Below, one piece after another: positions 11,671 to 23,304 of a stretch of DNA of 64,000 nucleotides. The notes under the pieces were generated by a model that did not search any database, was not told where the DNA came from, and worked only from the letters and a program-made list of their open reading frames with translations. Within the stretch, counting starts at the first letter, position 1. Every line of letters begins with the position of its first letter. A program made the position numbers and the translations under genes. This stretch comes from Zygnema cylindricum (lineage: Eukaryota > Streptophyta > Zygnematophyceae > Zygnematales > Zygnemataceae): NCBI GenBank assembly GCA_037447655.1, contig JBBHKE010002898.1:20353-84352 (forward strand), given 5' to 3'.

Positions 11671-12130
11671 GTTTTTAGTTGGGACAAATTCTCAGAAAAT
11701 CTGCATTGTAGTTATTCCGAAACAGGTGATGTTCTTAAGGGAGTCTCTTATCTGGAGTGTTTCACCAAATTGTTTAAGTTATGGTTTCCAAACATTCGTT
11801 CCTGATTATTACTTTTTGATCGTTAGGTTAACTCCCAATTTCACAGGAATTTGCGACATAAGGAATCTAAAAGGTGTTAAACGGTCCATTGGTAGTGAGT
11901 GCTTGTAACCTTTCTGCCTAACCGAATTGCCTCAGAGGATTGTCAGAGAGCGAAAAAGCATTTTTTTTGTGACACAGTTTCATGTCTCGTTTTTTCTTCC
12001 CGTCTTCCCTGGATGTTCTGGTAACATTCGGACAGCAAAGACGACACTTAACAGTCAATTAGAATTCAAGGCTCCTTCAATTTCCTTAGAGTTTTAAGAA
12101 TCTAAATATGTTTGCCTGTGGACTGCACAG

Positions 12131-12949
12131 GGAATAAAACCTGATGATTTGTTGGAGCAAAGTACCAGATTGAAGGCCAAATTGGAGGTAAGATCTTACT
12201 TTTTGTATTCAGCGGCAAGCAGGAATGTAGATTTATACAAATGTAATTTTTGGCGAATAAAACCTTCATGTCTTCATATTGACTTTTTAGAATGTTTTTG
12301 TCCACTTTTGTTTTGTCTCTTGCAAGGAAGTTGAGTTTCTAGAATCATTGGCCACGTAACACATTTGATCACCTGGAGAAGCTATCCTATATAAAATATA
12401 ATCCTATCCTAAAAATGCCATCTAAAAAATCCTATACTTTTGGATTTCCAGACACTAGTTGCCAAACAGGAGAAGCTTCAACGGGCTTTGAACGTTGTTC
12501 AGGAGCGCGCAGAAAAGACAAAAACAAAGCTGCTAGAATTACAACAAGAATTATTGATAGCGGCGAACTCGCAGAAAGACTTTACACGACTTTGCGATGA
12601 TATGAAGCTTCTGGGGCATGCAATGACGAAAGAGAGAGCTGAGGAGGCTGATCTACTAACAAAGATGAATGTAGTGGAAAACGACATAACATTAAACCAA
12701 AAAAAACTTGTGGATGTGGAGACAGCAAGGGAGAGAGCGAGACAAGTGGTCATGTTAATTTGTGAGAATCTGCGGTCTCTGTCTTTGGAAAAGAGAGGGG
12801 AAATTGCGGCCGCGTTAAATAAGTACGACATGGAGAAGGTGGTATCATTAGCGAATGAGGCCAAGGCATTAGACGCGAAAGCGGATGCTCTTCAGATAAA
12901 GTTCGGTTTTAATCTACCGATGTTGGAGCTGAAACCTGGTTTCCAGTAA
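12131..12949 (+). CDS. Coiled-coil C-terminal exons of pseudokinase gene
   Basis: Two phase-0 exons. Exon 12131-12187 (acceptor TGCACAG, donor GTAAGA) encodes GIKPDDLLEQSTRLKAKLE. Exon 12452-12949 (acceptor TTTCCAG, TAA stop) encodes 165 residues, mostly alpha-helical with heptad-like spacing (KQEKLQRALNVVQERAEKTK; TKERAEEADLLTKMNVVEND) and ending PMLELKPGFQ. The reading phase matches the donors of pseudokinase copies A and B, so a pseudokinase-coiled-coil protein is the simplest gene model. The order kinase-like domain, linker, coiled coil suggests a scaffold or signalling role rather than catalysis. I do not recognise a named family. Confidence 0.6.
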
Positions 12950-13960
12950 ATATGGGAAAAACGGTTTCGCCGGTGTTTATTGGGAAAACTAACCTGATTA
13001 GTAGTTTTCGACTGCTATTTTAACCGCAGTTAAGTTTCACCTGAACAAATACTGCCTTCTAATGTGCGACGGCATAAATAGTTAACGATATATTTACTGA
13101 TCTAAAGAAATACATTCGTTATTTATGTCCACAAATCCTAAAGGTTCAAAATGTCTTTATTTCATAGGTATACGCCCGTCAGGATTCTGTTGTTCTTTGT
13201 TCTTAGTTCGTTTGTCATTTCATTTTTGTTGACCAAATCTGTATGCAACTTCCAAATACTCTAGTGATAGTCTTAAGACTGTCTATATTTAGAGTTAAAA
13301 GATAGAACTGCAAGAAAAATGGTTTCACAAAAATTAGACGGGGATGGGGAACAAACTATACAACAAAGTAGCTAACATGTATATCGAACATTTTTGCCAT
13401 ATCATTCTTTTTATTCTCGTTCTTTGTAGCTGATCGACTCTTAGGGCCATACTCTCTTATTTTGCAATTCTGTAATTTGTGACCAACATTACTCTAGTTT
13501 CATGAATGGTGTCTTTTCGTATTGTTTTGGCTTTAACTTTTCTTTCCTACATGATCTAAAGCAAATGTATCCCAATTTCCTCGACCGGCAAACTTTGTGT
13601 GTGTGTACTTTCCAAGTCTGATACGAGGCTTAAGGACTCGGATTGATTATGGCCGTCGATGGGATCACTTTTGACCGTCGATGGAAAAAATATTGGTTCA
13701 CGAAATGGTTGCCGGTACTGTAGTTCTAGTGTGAACATGACGGCCTGTTAACAGAGTGCACCGTGTTTCTCTATCAGTGTTGATGGTTTTCTCTCTTTAA
13801 CATTTCTCTGTAAACAAATCTCGGATATTCTACTGAGGTCGGCCAACCGTAAGGTGATGATTGACGTTATTACCTATTCACGGTTTTAAGTTTTAATCAC
13901 AATTCCGACAAAAATCCGGCATGTTTGCACGGAGAATATGTTTTAAGTGCAAAAAAAAGA
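12950..13960. other. Intergenic, no gene seen
   Basis: AT-rich sequence after the coiled-coil stop. A GACCGTCGATGG motif occurs twice (about 13651-13685). No recognisable coding or repeat content. Confidence 0.5.
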
Positions 13961-13968
13961 GGAACTCC

Positions 13969-14849
13969 TAGTGTTGTGTATCGGTAAGGATTTGCCGATA
14001 GCCGATATGGGCCTTTTTTCGGGTATCCGATAATCGATATATTGGTACGATATATCGACATCGGTCTTATCGCCGATAAGTAGCCGATAATATCGGGTAC
14101 TTATCGGCGATAATGCCGATAACGATAATTGTACGGACCGTACAGATAAATGTACGGTCTGTACACTCAACTGTACGTCATATTCTCCGGACGTGTACAA
14201 GCATAGAAAGTACCGTAGCCGCCATGAAATCTGTACGATTATGATACGGATCCAGTAAAAACTATGTACCTTTCACATCCGAAGCCATGGCTTTGTCCCT
14301 CAGTTCCTTGAGATCCACTGGGGACCTGCCACGTGTCAATCTGTCGGCTTTTTTGGCAAAAGCTGCCAAAAGAGCCATTCCGGGATGCCGGCGCTCACGC
14401 TGGCCCGTCCGTTCGTGTTTTCTCATTCCAAATCGTCCGTTCGATTCCGGCGGCGCGCAGAATGTTATTTTGCGTCCGTTGTACTTTTGTGTCCGCCGTC
14501 CTTTTCCAGTTCCATGCTCACCAGTTTTTTAGTAAATTTACGTACGTCGCCGTAAAATTTTTGTTCAGTTAATCGGCCAGCGTTTATGTGTTGCGTTTAC
14601 CGTAATAGATTGCAGTTAAACTGTAACGGAACATATTTTTATACGTGGCATGCCACGCTATATAAAATCAATAAAATAATACAGTATGTTATAAAGTACT
14701 ATTGTATGCATACTATATATTTTTTAAGTTATCGCCGATATGGAATTGTTGGTCCCAGACCGATTCATCGGAACCTCTGACCGTTCGATAACCAATAACT
14801 ATCGGTATCGGTATTATCGCGATAAGTTTTTTACCGATACACAACACTA
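13969..14849. mobile_element. Non-autonomous hAT-like element, 8-bp TSD
   Basis: Terminal inverted repeats begin TAGTGTTGTGTATCGGTA and are mirrored at the right end (ACCGATACACAACACTA). They are flanked by GGAACTCC (13961-13968) and GTAACTCC (14850-14857), an 8-bp duplication with one mismatch. The YAGTGTTG start and the 8-bp TSD fit hAT. Subterminal regions are dense in CGATA/TATCGG repeats. The interior holds only an 81-codon ORF (14287-14532) with a good Kozak ATG and no resemblance to a transposase. Confidence 0.75.
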
Positions 14850-15034
14850 GTAACTCCAATAGCCACAGTGTGTATTGGAGTGCTCTGCTGCCTAGGTTTG
14901 AGCTGCAATGATTGCAAAAGATTTGACGGCGACGGAAACGGAAGGGTTACACACTGTTTCTGTTTTTGTCCATTTTTTGACGTGCAAGTTGTCCCTTGAC
15001 TTGAAATGTCGGTCACTGAATTTACTGTACAGTA

Positions 15035-15584
15035 CACCGTCAATCGCTATTAGAGTATATAACGCCAATTTGGTGCCCTTTTTTCAAAAAAAAAAACCCG
15101 AAATACAATCCATAATTCTATTTTTTCCATTATTCTAATTAGGTTTTTTTTTCAATTAGCGTTAGTAATGAGAGTACACTTCAATTGAAATAGTGTGGCA
15201 TACGGACAGAATATTTTCGTACGAAATGGTACTTTTTGAATTACAAAGGCATAAAAAGACACTTAACATTATTTCACACACATGTGAATGTGCACTGGAA
15301 GAAAGAGACCCAAACTCGTAGACAAAAATCACGTTCTCATATGTTCGTCCGTCGACCGTGTGAACAGCGCGACGGCGTACGACTTGTCAGATTTTGTACG
15401 GATACACATATTAATGTAGACATCGAAAGAGCGGGTATTTATTATTTAGGACAACCCAAATTACAGTTAGGGATTAATTAGTATATATATTTTTTTTCAA
15501 AAAAAAAAAATCCCGATTAGTGTTAATAACACTAATTGTTTTTTTACGCTATTTAATCCTTTACTCTAATAGCGATTGACGGTG
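15035..15584. mobile_element. TA-flanked MITE (CACCGYGAATCG family), M1
   Basis: TIRs CACCGTCAATCGCTATTAGAG and its complement, with flanking TA dinucleotides. 550 bp, no coding capacity. Tc1/mariner-like by target site. Confidence 0.75.
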
Positions 15585-15611
15585 TACTATGCTGTACTGT
15601 ACTATACTGTA

Positions 15612-15810
15612 CACCGCGAATCGTTATTAGCGTTGAGAAATTATTAGTGTAATGAAAAAATTAGCGTCATTTATTCTAATTTAGTACCGGGAGACGTGGC
15701 AAATTATGGTCCACGTCCTTAAATAGTGCAGTTAATTCTATTTCAGGTATTGATGTCAAAATTTTGGGGCGCCGATATAGAGTTCATAACGCTAATAACG
15801 ATTCGCGGTG
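15612..15810. mobile_element. TA-flanked MITE, short class, M2
   Basis: TIRs start CACCGCGAATCGTTATTAG, with TA on both sides. 199 bp. It lies only 28 bases from M1. Confidence 0.75.
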
Positions 15811-15812
15811 TA

Positions 15813-16560
15813 GTGTCCCGGCAGTCTTTAAATACTGCTGGCGCTCGATGTCACTCACTATTTATTTATTTTTTGTCCGAAGGGAGATTTCTCCCCATTA
15901 TCACTTTAAGTAATCGCGGTCCGTCTCTTTTGTAACGCGAAAGTTTATTTGCCCCTCCTCTCGGGCAAATGAAAAGTACATCCGTACTAGAACCAAAAGC
16001 GCGGGAAGCGGCCAACCAAGCTGGGCGCAGTTACAAATAGACTTCAAAATTACAAAAGGCCAACCTTTTCTAAAGTTAGCAAAGGAGTTTAACAACATAT
16101 AAGCATGGGAATTTCTATCGATCCAACATCACATTAGCCCACGCAGACCTTCAATTCTCTTTAGTTATACGTCCAAGGAAATAAGTATTATAATTATAAA
16201 TAAGTATAAGAATGATTATAAATAATTCGCCTTTTGATTTTTCTAAATTAGGCTATTGAAAATCCTAATTAAACGTTATTTTTTTTTTAAGTGAAACAAA
16301 TTGCATAAAAGTCCATAATTAACGTTTCTTTATCCCTTTTTTAGTTGTATTTTACTTATTTTGTTTATTTGTTTATTTTTTTATTTATTTGAAGTCCATA
16401 ATTTAACCTGTACAGGAAACTAAACTCCCCGGACTATGAGTCAACTCCCTAGACTTTGAGGTCCATAAAATAAAGGTAAAAATAGAAAAAGAAAGTGAGT
16501 TTAAGTAACTAATGTTGAGGCATGTAATTGCCCACTAAGTAACATGCAAGTATTATTACG
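15813..16560. other. Intergenic, no gene seen
   Basis: AT-rich sequence, with ATTT runs near 16345-16395. Confidence 0.5.
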
Positions 16561-16584
16561 AAAGGGGACACGATGGACGTCCTA

Positions 16585-16910
16585 TTTTCCTCTCCCTATC
16601 CATCCCCCCATCCTCCTTCTCCCTCCCCCCCAACTCCCACTCTCCCTCCCCCTCCCCTCCCCCCACATTCCCTCTCCCTCCGCCTCTCCCAACACTTAGT
16701 TGTTGTTACTGGTCAAGTCTTTCACTCAAGAAAAAAAAAAGCAATAGAAAAAATGCCTTTTGACTCCCCTCCTTCCTCCCCATTCCTCCCCTTCCCCCCT
16801 CCCTCCCTTCCCCCCTCCCTCCCTTCCCCCCTCCCGCCCTTCCCCCCTTCCTCCCTTCCCCCTCCCTCCCTTCTCCCCTCCCTCCCTCCCTCCCTTCCCT
16901 CTCCATGCGG
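16585..16910 (+). repeat. Long CCCTCC pyrimidine tracts
   Basis: Two C/T tracts (about 16585-16690 and 16762-16905) separated by ~70 bases of ordinary sequence. ORFs here are repeat translations. A purine counterpart on the same strand follows at 17248-17300. Confidence 0.95.
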
Positions 16911-17504
16911 GCCTATAATAGTGTAGCTTAAGGAGACAATGACTTGGGGCAATAATCCTGCCATCCTAAACCTTACTCTGTCCTATCCTTCAGGCTCCCT
17001 TCCTCTCCCCCCAGGCTCGAATCGTCGATTTTCTTCAAAATGTTTAAAACTCACTCCGCTTCACGACCGAAAAAAATTGATAAAGGCAGGTTTTTTTTTA
17101 ACCCTCCCTGTTTTGTCCCTCTTTCTATTTCTTCTCTTTTGTTTCAAACCAACAAAGGAGAAAGAATGTGGATTTTTTAGATATCTAATATAAGTTTTTA
17201 GGGTTTATCAGAGCTATCTCATGTGCTTCTGTTTTTGTGCACCGCTATCAAAGGAGGGGAGGGAAGGAAGGGAGGGGAGGGAGGGAGGGGAGGGAGGAAA
17301 AGCTCCTCATCTTCTCTCTTTATCTCTGTCTCTCTCCCTCTCGCTCTTTTTTGGTTTGGAGAGTAAAAACTATATGCAGATAATATGATTCGTTGAAACA
17401 AATATTATTGATGTCAAAAGCATGATCAGTTTGAAATTCATGATGATGAGATATGATGATAATTTATGATGTACTCGGACGTTGAAGGGACCTTAACTTT
17501 GCAA

Positions 17505-17603
17505 AAAGTCATGATATTCTCAAAATGCCCCTCCCCATCCCTCCTTCACCCCCGTCCCACCCAGCTGACAGATGCATGTGGGGCCCACCACTGTGCAGAT
17601 GTT
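17505..17603 (+). pseudogene. Duplicate of the pseudokinase copy B 5' region
   Basis: The 35 bases from about 17568 to 17602 match 10216-10251 before and at the copy B start codon (CATGTGGGGCCCACCACTGT core, then GCAGATG). The match ends exactly where a copia LTR fragment begins at 17604, so the rest of this gene copy is missing. Confidence 0.6.
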
Positions 17604-17751
17604 ATTTCACAGGGGTGAATCTATATTGGGGTTTTGACTGTCAAGGGGTCAGTCACTTGGGTTTATATTAACTTGGAGTCGGCACTATCTAGATTAGCTT
17701 CTTTTGGATCTGCATACTCTGAGGGCCAATGGAGGTCTCAGAGTTTCAGAA
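17604..17751 (+). repeat. Truncated copia LTR end (E2 family)
   Basis: The 148 bases match the last part of the E2 LTRs (35228-35375 and 38309-38456), from TTATTTCACAGGGG to the terminal GTTTCA, and include the LTR-borne gag start codon. The upstream LTR part is absent. Confidence 0.85.
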
Positions 17752-17752
17752 T

Positions 17753-18360
17753 CGGCCAGATCCGGCAGATCCGGTAGATCCGGATTAGGAGAAGCAATAG
17801 GAGAAGGTGTGGATGAGGACTTCTTCTTCTTTCCCCCCATGGCGGCAAGACTTGCCACCTTGAGAACTCTTAATGGAGCAAACTAGCTCCGATACCACTT
17901 GATAGGATCGATACACTTAAAAAGTAGAAGAAAAGACAAGATAGATTGCGGAAGCAAAGATGAAAGGAAGAGATCACTCCAGCAAAAGACAAAAGTATAT
18001 TTCACCGGAATTTTCCCCCCCCTCTTACAAAAGATAATTCTTTCCCCAAACGACTAAGTCCTAAATAGTCTCACACGAAACAAACAAGTACTGCAAGGTA
18101 CAAATGAATCGCGCGACGTACAAAAGTACGCGCGTGAACCAATCACAACAAAGTACTACCGAAATAACATAAAGTACGCGGTACTGTACGAAACAACATA
18201 CCGCCGTACAAAACAAGAGTCTGTCGTACAAACCAAAACAAAATAAACCAAAAACTATAACTAACTAATCACACCACACCACACAAATCACACGCTAACT
18301 AAATAATATATTTTACGGTGCTCAACAGAACTGAGACGCCGTTTCACAAAGAACCTAACA
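17753..18360 (-). mobile_element. Copia-like 5' LTR, PBS and gag start (E5)
   Basis: Reading the minus strand, an LTR of about 461 bp (18360-17900) starts TGTTAGGTTC and ends CCTATCA. After two bases comes TGGTATCGGAGC (17897-17886), one mismatch from the usual plant copia PBS TGGTATCAGAGC (3' end of initiator tRNA-Met). About 45 bases on, an ATG (17841) opens a Lys/Ser/Pro-rich gag-like start (MGGKKKKSSSTPSP). The element is cut off by the LTR fragment at 17751. Confidence 0.6.
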
Positions 18361-19673
18361 GTGTTGTGGTAGGTTCAATGTGGAGAATTGGCCATCCAAT
18401 GTGGAGTTAACAATGTTTTGTTCGCGTGGGCGATTCAATTTTGAGTATGGTTTCGCGATTTGCATCGTGGTACCTTTAGTTCGTTTAGTGTACAGCAGTT
18501 CAGTACCAGCCAGTAGATAGAACATTTATGTATGATGGTTCAGTTTGGGTTTTCGTCTGTTTTGTATTGTCTTGTAAGGCAAATATGTTATTTAGTGCCC
18601 TTTCTTTATTCAATTTCGTTTAGTGTGCACCATGTTATTTCGGCGCTTGAATGTCTTGTTACTTGCACGTCCGCTTGTGGACTTCGGCGTCCTCGTGTCT
18701 TTCTTCAGTGTTGGTCCTAGAAAGATATATTAGTGAGTGTTTCAATCAGTTTTGTATGCAGTCTATTGTGGGAGATGCATCATGTGTCTAAGAGAAATAC
18801 ATCAGAGTGTAGGGAGTGAAGAACTGAGGAAGGAAGAAGTGTAGGACTTAAGATATATGTTACAGTGAGTAAAAAATGAGAGAGGGAGAGTTTGTATTGA
18901 AAAGCCCTTCGGCGCAACATAATGATATTTTGCCAATGTGAAAGGAGCAAGCTGTGAGTGTTTTTATTTGTAAGTATGTTTGAGTGTTTTCATTTGTAAG
19001 AATGTTTATTTAAGCTTCCGCTCTTTTTGTAAAAATGTCTTAGGTGTTTGGAAATATTTTAATGCAATTGTGGATGTTAGTACGCTTTTGCGAAAATTTG
19101 TACCTTTTTTGGCACTAATAAGCATTTTGAATAGCATACATTGATGCATATTTTTTGTCAGTATTATGTTGCATGATATTAACTTTGTTTACAAAATAAT
19201 TAGACCATATTTAAAAAGAAAAAAAAAGAGTGAATATCTACTCACTGGGTGAACTTACAACAAAGTGTAGTCATTGAAACTGAAAAACCGTTGTGAATTT
19301 TACATTTAGCATAAGATTTGAGAGCATTGTCAACGAGGGAATAATAATAGAACTCTCAATACAACAACAACTAGGTGTGATATTCTCAATAGTTGGTGGG
19401 AAGTCTAGCTAAAATTAAAATAGGAGGAATTGCATTCTAGAAAATTAAAATCTACTTTTTTAACTATTAATCTATAGGGTTTCAATAGTGATGCATATTG
19501 CATTGGAAAAATTGATACCTGATGTGCTGATGCATTCATTTAACCGATGCATACAAAAAAACCCATTGTTTTGTTTTTTTAGTTCCCGTTTTTTTTTCCC
19601 AAGTGTTGATACTATGTTGTCGCACATACCCGATATATCGCCAATACATACCACCATACTGATATGTGAATAC
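18361..19673. other. Intergenic, no gene seen
   Basis: AT-rich. ORFs up to 62 codons show no recognisable motif. Confidence 0.5.
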
Positions 19674-19866
19674 TTTTTTTTTATTGGGAGCGAGTTAGGG
19701 AGGGAGGGAGTGGAAGACGGTGGGGAGGAGGGAGGGGATATTAAGTTCGTAGAATCGAGGGATAGTAGGGACGATCCCGTCAAAGGGAATGATGAGTCCG
19801 CCAAGATTTGAACCTGGGACCTTTCACTTTAGCTATAAATGCACTAACCATTGTGCCACCAGCTCA
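19674..19866 (-). mobile_element. tRNA-derived SINE
   Basis: On the minus strand a tRNA-like head runs from 19866. It has an A-box-like segment (TGGCACAATGGTTAGTG, 19857-19841) and a B-box (AGGTTCAAATC, 19814-19804). A ~110-base body follows, and an A-rich tail (complement of the T-run at 19674-19682) ends it. Pol III boxes plus a body plus an A-tail are the SINE layout. No acceptor stem is conserved, so it is not a tRNA gene. No clear target duplication was found. Confidence 0.65.
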
Positions 19867-20012
19867 AATGTTGAGAATGGCAGGGTCCACTTTTATTTGG
19901 TTTTAGTCTGGATATTACCACAAATCCGGGTATCGATCGGCATGTTTCACGTACGTTAATACCCCCTTGGAGAGGTATCGGTCATAATGTCCACTTGTAG
20001 CCTAGTCCCACT

Positions 20013-20440
20013 GGTTTCGATACCATGTTAACGTAACCCATAACATATAGAAAGGATTATTGGACGCCATAATGAAAGACAAATAAAATCAAAGCATTTG
20101 GGGATTTTTGTGATCGAGTGATAATTTCATTATGAAACGAGATCCTTTTATACAATTTATGACAACGTTAATTACTGTGGATAGTAATGCACTACGCTAC
20201 ACAAGGTAGGATTTGGACGGCTACATAAAGACCAAATATATAAGTCAAAGTTGACCGACGAAAGAAAAAGACCAAACGTACAATTAAGAGACAACACTTG
20301 AATAAGTGGAGTACGCACAGGTTAACTTAAGAAAAAGAGACTAAAGTGGACAAAGCATTAACAAGCATAATGCGGTCAAGTACACTTTGGACAAAAGAAG
20401 CTAAAGTGGACGTACTTATTCAGGAAAGAAAAACATAACA
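20013..20440 (-). mobile_element. Copia-like LTR with PBS (E8)
   Basis: Minus-strand LTR of about 415 bp (20440-20026) that starts TGTTATG and ends CGTTAACA, with a TATAAAA box in the middle. TGGTATCGAAACC follows directly (20025-20013), which matches the first bases of the plant initiator tRNA-Met PBS. No gag was recognised downstream of it (below 20013). Confidence 0.5.
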
Positions 20441-20454
20441 CGAAATTACCCTTA

Positions 20455-20760
20455 ACAGGGGAAGACGGAGAAGAGTGGAGATGTGAGGGCCGCTTTCTCC
20501 CTTCCTTTCCCCCCTCGCTCTCCATAAACCTAAACCGTAAACCTACATCTTTAATCTTTAAGCTCGTAGGGGAGAAAGAGGGAGGCCGGAGGGAGGGACA
20601 TAGGGAGAGGAGGGGGGAGACATGGTGAAGAGGGGGAGAGCTGGGAGCTCTCTCCCTCCCTTTCTCTCTCTCACTCTCTCCCCCCCTCTTACTCCCTCCC
20701 TCACCCTCTCTCTCCTCGCCCTCTCCCTCCTGCTCCCTCTCTCTCTCCCTAAACTGAAAC
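20455..20760 (+). repeat. Purine/pyrimidine tract cluster
   Basis: Alternating GGGAGG and CTCTCCC stretches. The minus-strand ORF here is repeat translation. Confidence 0.8.
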
Positions 20761-21129
20761 CCTAAATCTGAAGCTTTAAACGTCCGTGATCCGGAGGCTA
20801 AGTTTCGACTAACCAGGCAAGTCATTTTGTACTAGTAGTGTGCAAGATAGCAGCCAGAGATTTCAGCAAGAAACGGAGTTACTACTAGATTATATCTAGT
20901 CAGTGATATGAATCTTCTATCTTTGTAGTCTTCCACCTTTGTACTTGATGTTTTTACGGTTCATAACATGTTATTTTTACCGGAGTCATTTGCCAGCTTG
21001 AATTATTCGTCGCTTATGTATTTTTTTTTCAACTTGCATCTTCTGAATGTGGTTGGTTCTTGGTTTTTGAAATTATTTGCCTGTCGCGCACTTCATTATA
21101 ATGTCAAACACTAATTCAGACACCGTTTT

Positions 21130-21900
21130 GTGGATTATGCATCCATATTGACGGCTAGAAAATTTTGACGGAATTGGCCATACATATTGGAGAATCAAGG
21201 CTGAAATCGCGTTACACGAAAAGGTTGTTGGTTAATTGTTACGAAATAAGAAGCTAAACCTGTTCCTGCTGATGTAAGCCATATCTCTGAGACACGAAAA
21301 GAATCAAATGGCTAGTTGGAAAGAAGGAGACATAAAATCGAGAGTAATAATTATCAAAGGTTAGGTTAATAGCCAAGTGAATAGGATAAAAAAAAGTTAG
21401 AGCCTGGGAAATGTGGCCAGCTTTGGAAAAAAAGTTGTGGACGAGTCTCTAATGGCGAAGGTAACCTTAATGAAGAAAATCTACTCATCTATTAACGAGC
21501 CTACAATGGTCTATGGAAGAACATTTAACTAAAACGATGCGGGGGAGATTCCTTTTGTAAAAAAAACAACAATTTTGATACTTCAGTTGTCGCAGCCAGG
21601 ACAATATAAGGATACGATAACCTAGTTGTATGTAAAAGTTCACGTTGTGAAATTTCGAATAAACTATGAATCACCTGAAAGAGATGGACTTCTAAGTTCC
21701 ATGGGCGGAAATGCATTTGTTTCAGCAGCAAATCTCAATCAAGAAGGCAGGACTACAACCAAGGTTGGGACGACAACAACAAGAAAAGCAAGACGTGCTA
21801 TTGTTGCGTTAAAACCAATCAAATCGCTTCATAGCTTATTGCGGGAAACTAAAGTCTGACATAAGAAATGGATCATATATCCATAAGTGCTTCGACAACA
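21130..21900 (+). pseudogene. Decayed copia gag remnant
   Basis: In broken frames the sequence reads like a plant copia gag: KFDG..HTYWRIKAEIALHEK near 21155-21225, then a helical segment with an MWPALEKK-like stretch near 21410, and a degraded Cys/His-rich zinc-knuckle region near 21795-21850. Stops and frameshifts are numerous. No matching LTR or PBS was found on this strand, so it is a fragment. Confidence 0.5.
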
Positions 21901-22150
21901 ACAAATGTTGATGTCGTTTGAACAAATACTGAAACGTTTGCTGCAGCGGTTTTCTCATCTTCATCCAGCTTATACAAGCTTCATTGGAGTTGCAACAGCT
22001 TCTTATCAGTACAAACTCAGCGAGATCAACTAAGAGGATGTAACCGGGAGGAGACACGTCAGATAGAGATTGAATAAAATGAAGGAGAAGTGGAGGAAAC
22101 AAAGACCGTGAAGACAACCGTAAACTCCAAATCAATTTTGAATGTATAAC

Positions 22151-23241
22151 GGGTGAAGTTCCATTACGAATTGTCGCGTTCCCTAAGATTTGCGAAATTA
22201 ATAGTGTTACTACACCGCGCATCGTTATTAGTGTCAAAGTTTAAATAGTGTTGAAAAAAATTTACCGTAATTGATGCTATTTAAGAATTTGAAAAAAAAA
22301 AAAAAAGGTGTATTCTAATTTCGGCATTATGCTAATTTGGGAACGGCAAAAATGGAATATTTTCCGTACAATTATCTACACTAACATATGTATCCGTACA
22401 GAATATTAGAAATCGTACGCCGTTGTGAAATTTAAATATCCGTACATGTCAGACTAATTTACGTGTCAAAATAATCATGTTTTTTGAGCGCACGTTCCTA
22501 TGCTTGCGCGTCTGATTTAATTCATTTTTTGTAAGATTTTCACTTGAAAAGGTACATTTAAGTACGGTCTGACATCGACCGTACACCATACTAGTTAGAT
22601 CTTATTGTAATTTCGTTCTTTACACTATTTTGTACGGTACCTTAATTAACGTCAAGGAAAAAATAAAATCATGTATCCTATTTGAGGAAAAAAATCAAAA
22701 TTTTAAGAACCTAAATTAGTGACTTTGATACTAATAACGATGCGCGGTGTACAATTTGAACGAAGTTCCATTGCGCAGAGTCTATAATCCACGTGTTCAT
22801 AGTTCAGTGGTACCACGTGAGTTAAGATCGGATATTGAAAATCGTCAATGATTTTCACACCGACCAAAATTTTCATTTGCGTACCGTGTACGTGCGTAAC
22901 CAGGTCATCGTTCAACACAACTTCTCTACTCTTTGTAGACGCCTTATCAAAAACCACCTCATTTTTTTAGGGTTCTTGTTTTTTCGCGTGACGAATGAGC
23001 GTTGTCAGAAATAGTGTGATGAATGGGCGGCAAAATAAATAGCACGACGAAAGTGCGTTACTACATTTCGTTTGTATTTTCTGTTGGATGTTTGAATGCG
23101 TATATCGTGTGCGAAATTTGTTAATTTACGTTGGTTGCCATCTTAACACGTATGCTCATTATCCACCGTGTTGTGGCTCAATTTTTTATGTAATTGGTGA
23201 TGTTCCTCATGTTCCTCGCGTAATGTAATGGAACATCACCC
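22151..23241. mobile_element. PIF/Harbinger-like MITE, TAA target (P-a)
   Basis: Ends GGGTGAAGTTCCATTAC and its near-complement (right end GTAATGGAACATCACCC). TAA lies on the right and TAA plus one C on the left. A 3-bp TAA/TTA duplication fits PIF/Harbinger. The element is split by MITE M3 (22213-22749). No transposase. Confidence 0.5.
22213..22749. mobile_element. TA-flanked MITE, M3, nested in P-a
   Basis: TIRs CACCGCGCATCGTTATTAG and complement, with TA on both sides. 537 bp. Confidence 0.75.
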
Positions 23242-23304
23242 TAAATTTGCTTTTCTGACCAATATTTTCACTTTCGCACTTTGTATGGGCATTTTACACA
23301 CTAA

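Noticed and set aside
11258-11908. Three overlapping long ORFs of His/Ser/Ile repeats
   Set aside because: They are translations of the CATCAT microsatellite and C/T tract in three frames. No conserved sequence outside the repeat.
8234-12949. Kinase-type NLR resistance gene
   Set aside because: No NB-ARC motifs (P-loop, GLPL, MHD) or leucine-rich repeats were found anywhere near. Only pseudokinase and coiled-coil parts are visible.
19804-19866. Possible tRNA gene
   Set aside because: A and B boxes are present, but the acceptor stem does not pair and a body with an A-tail follows, so it is a SINE.
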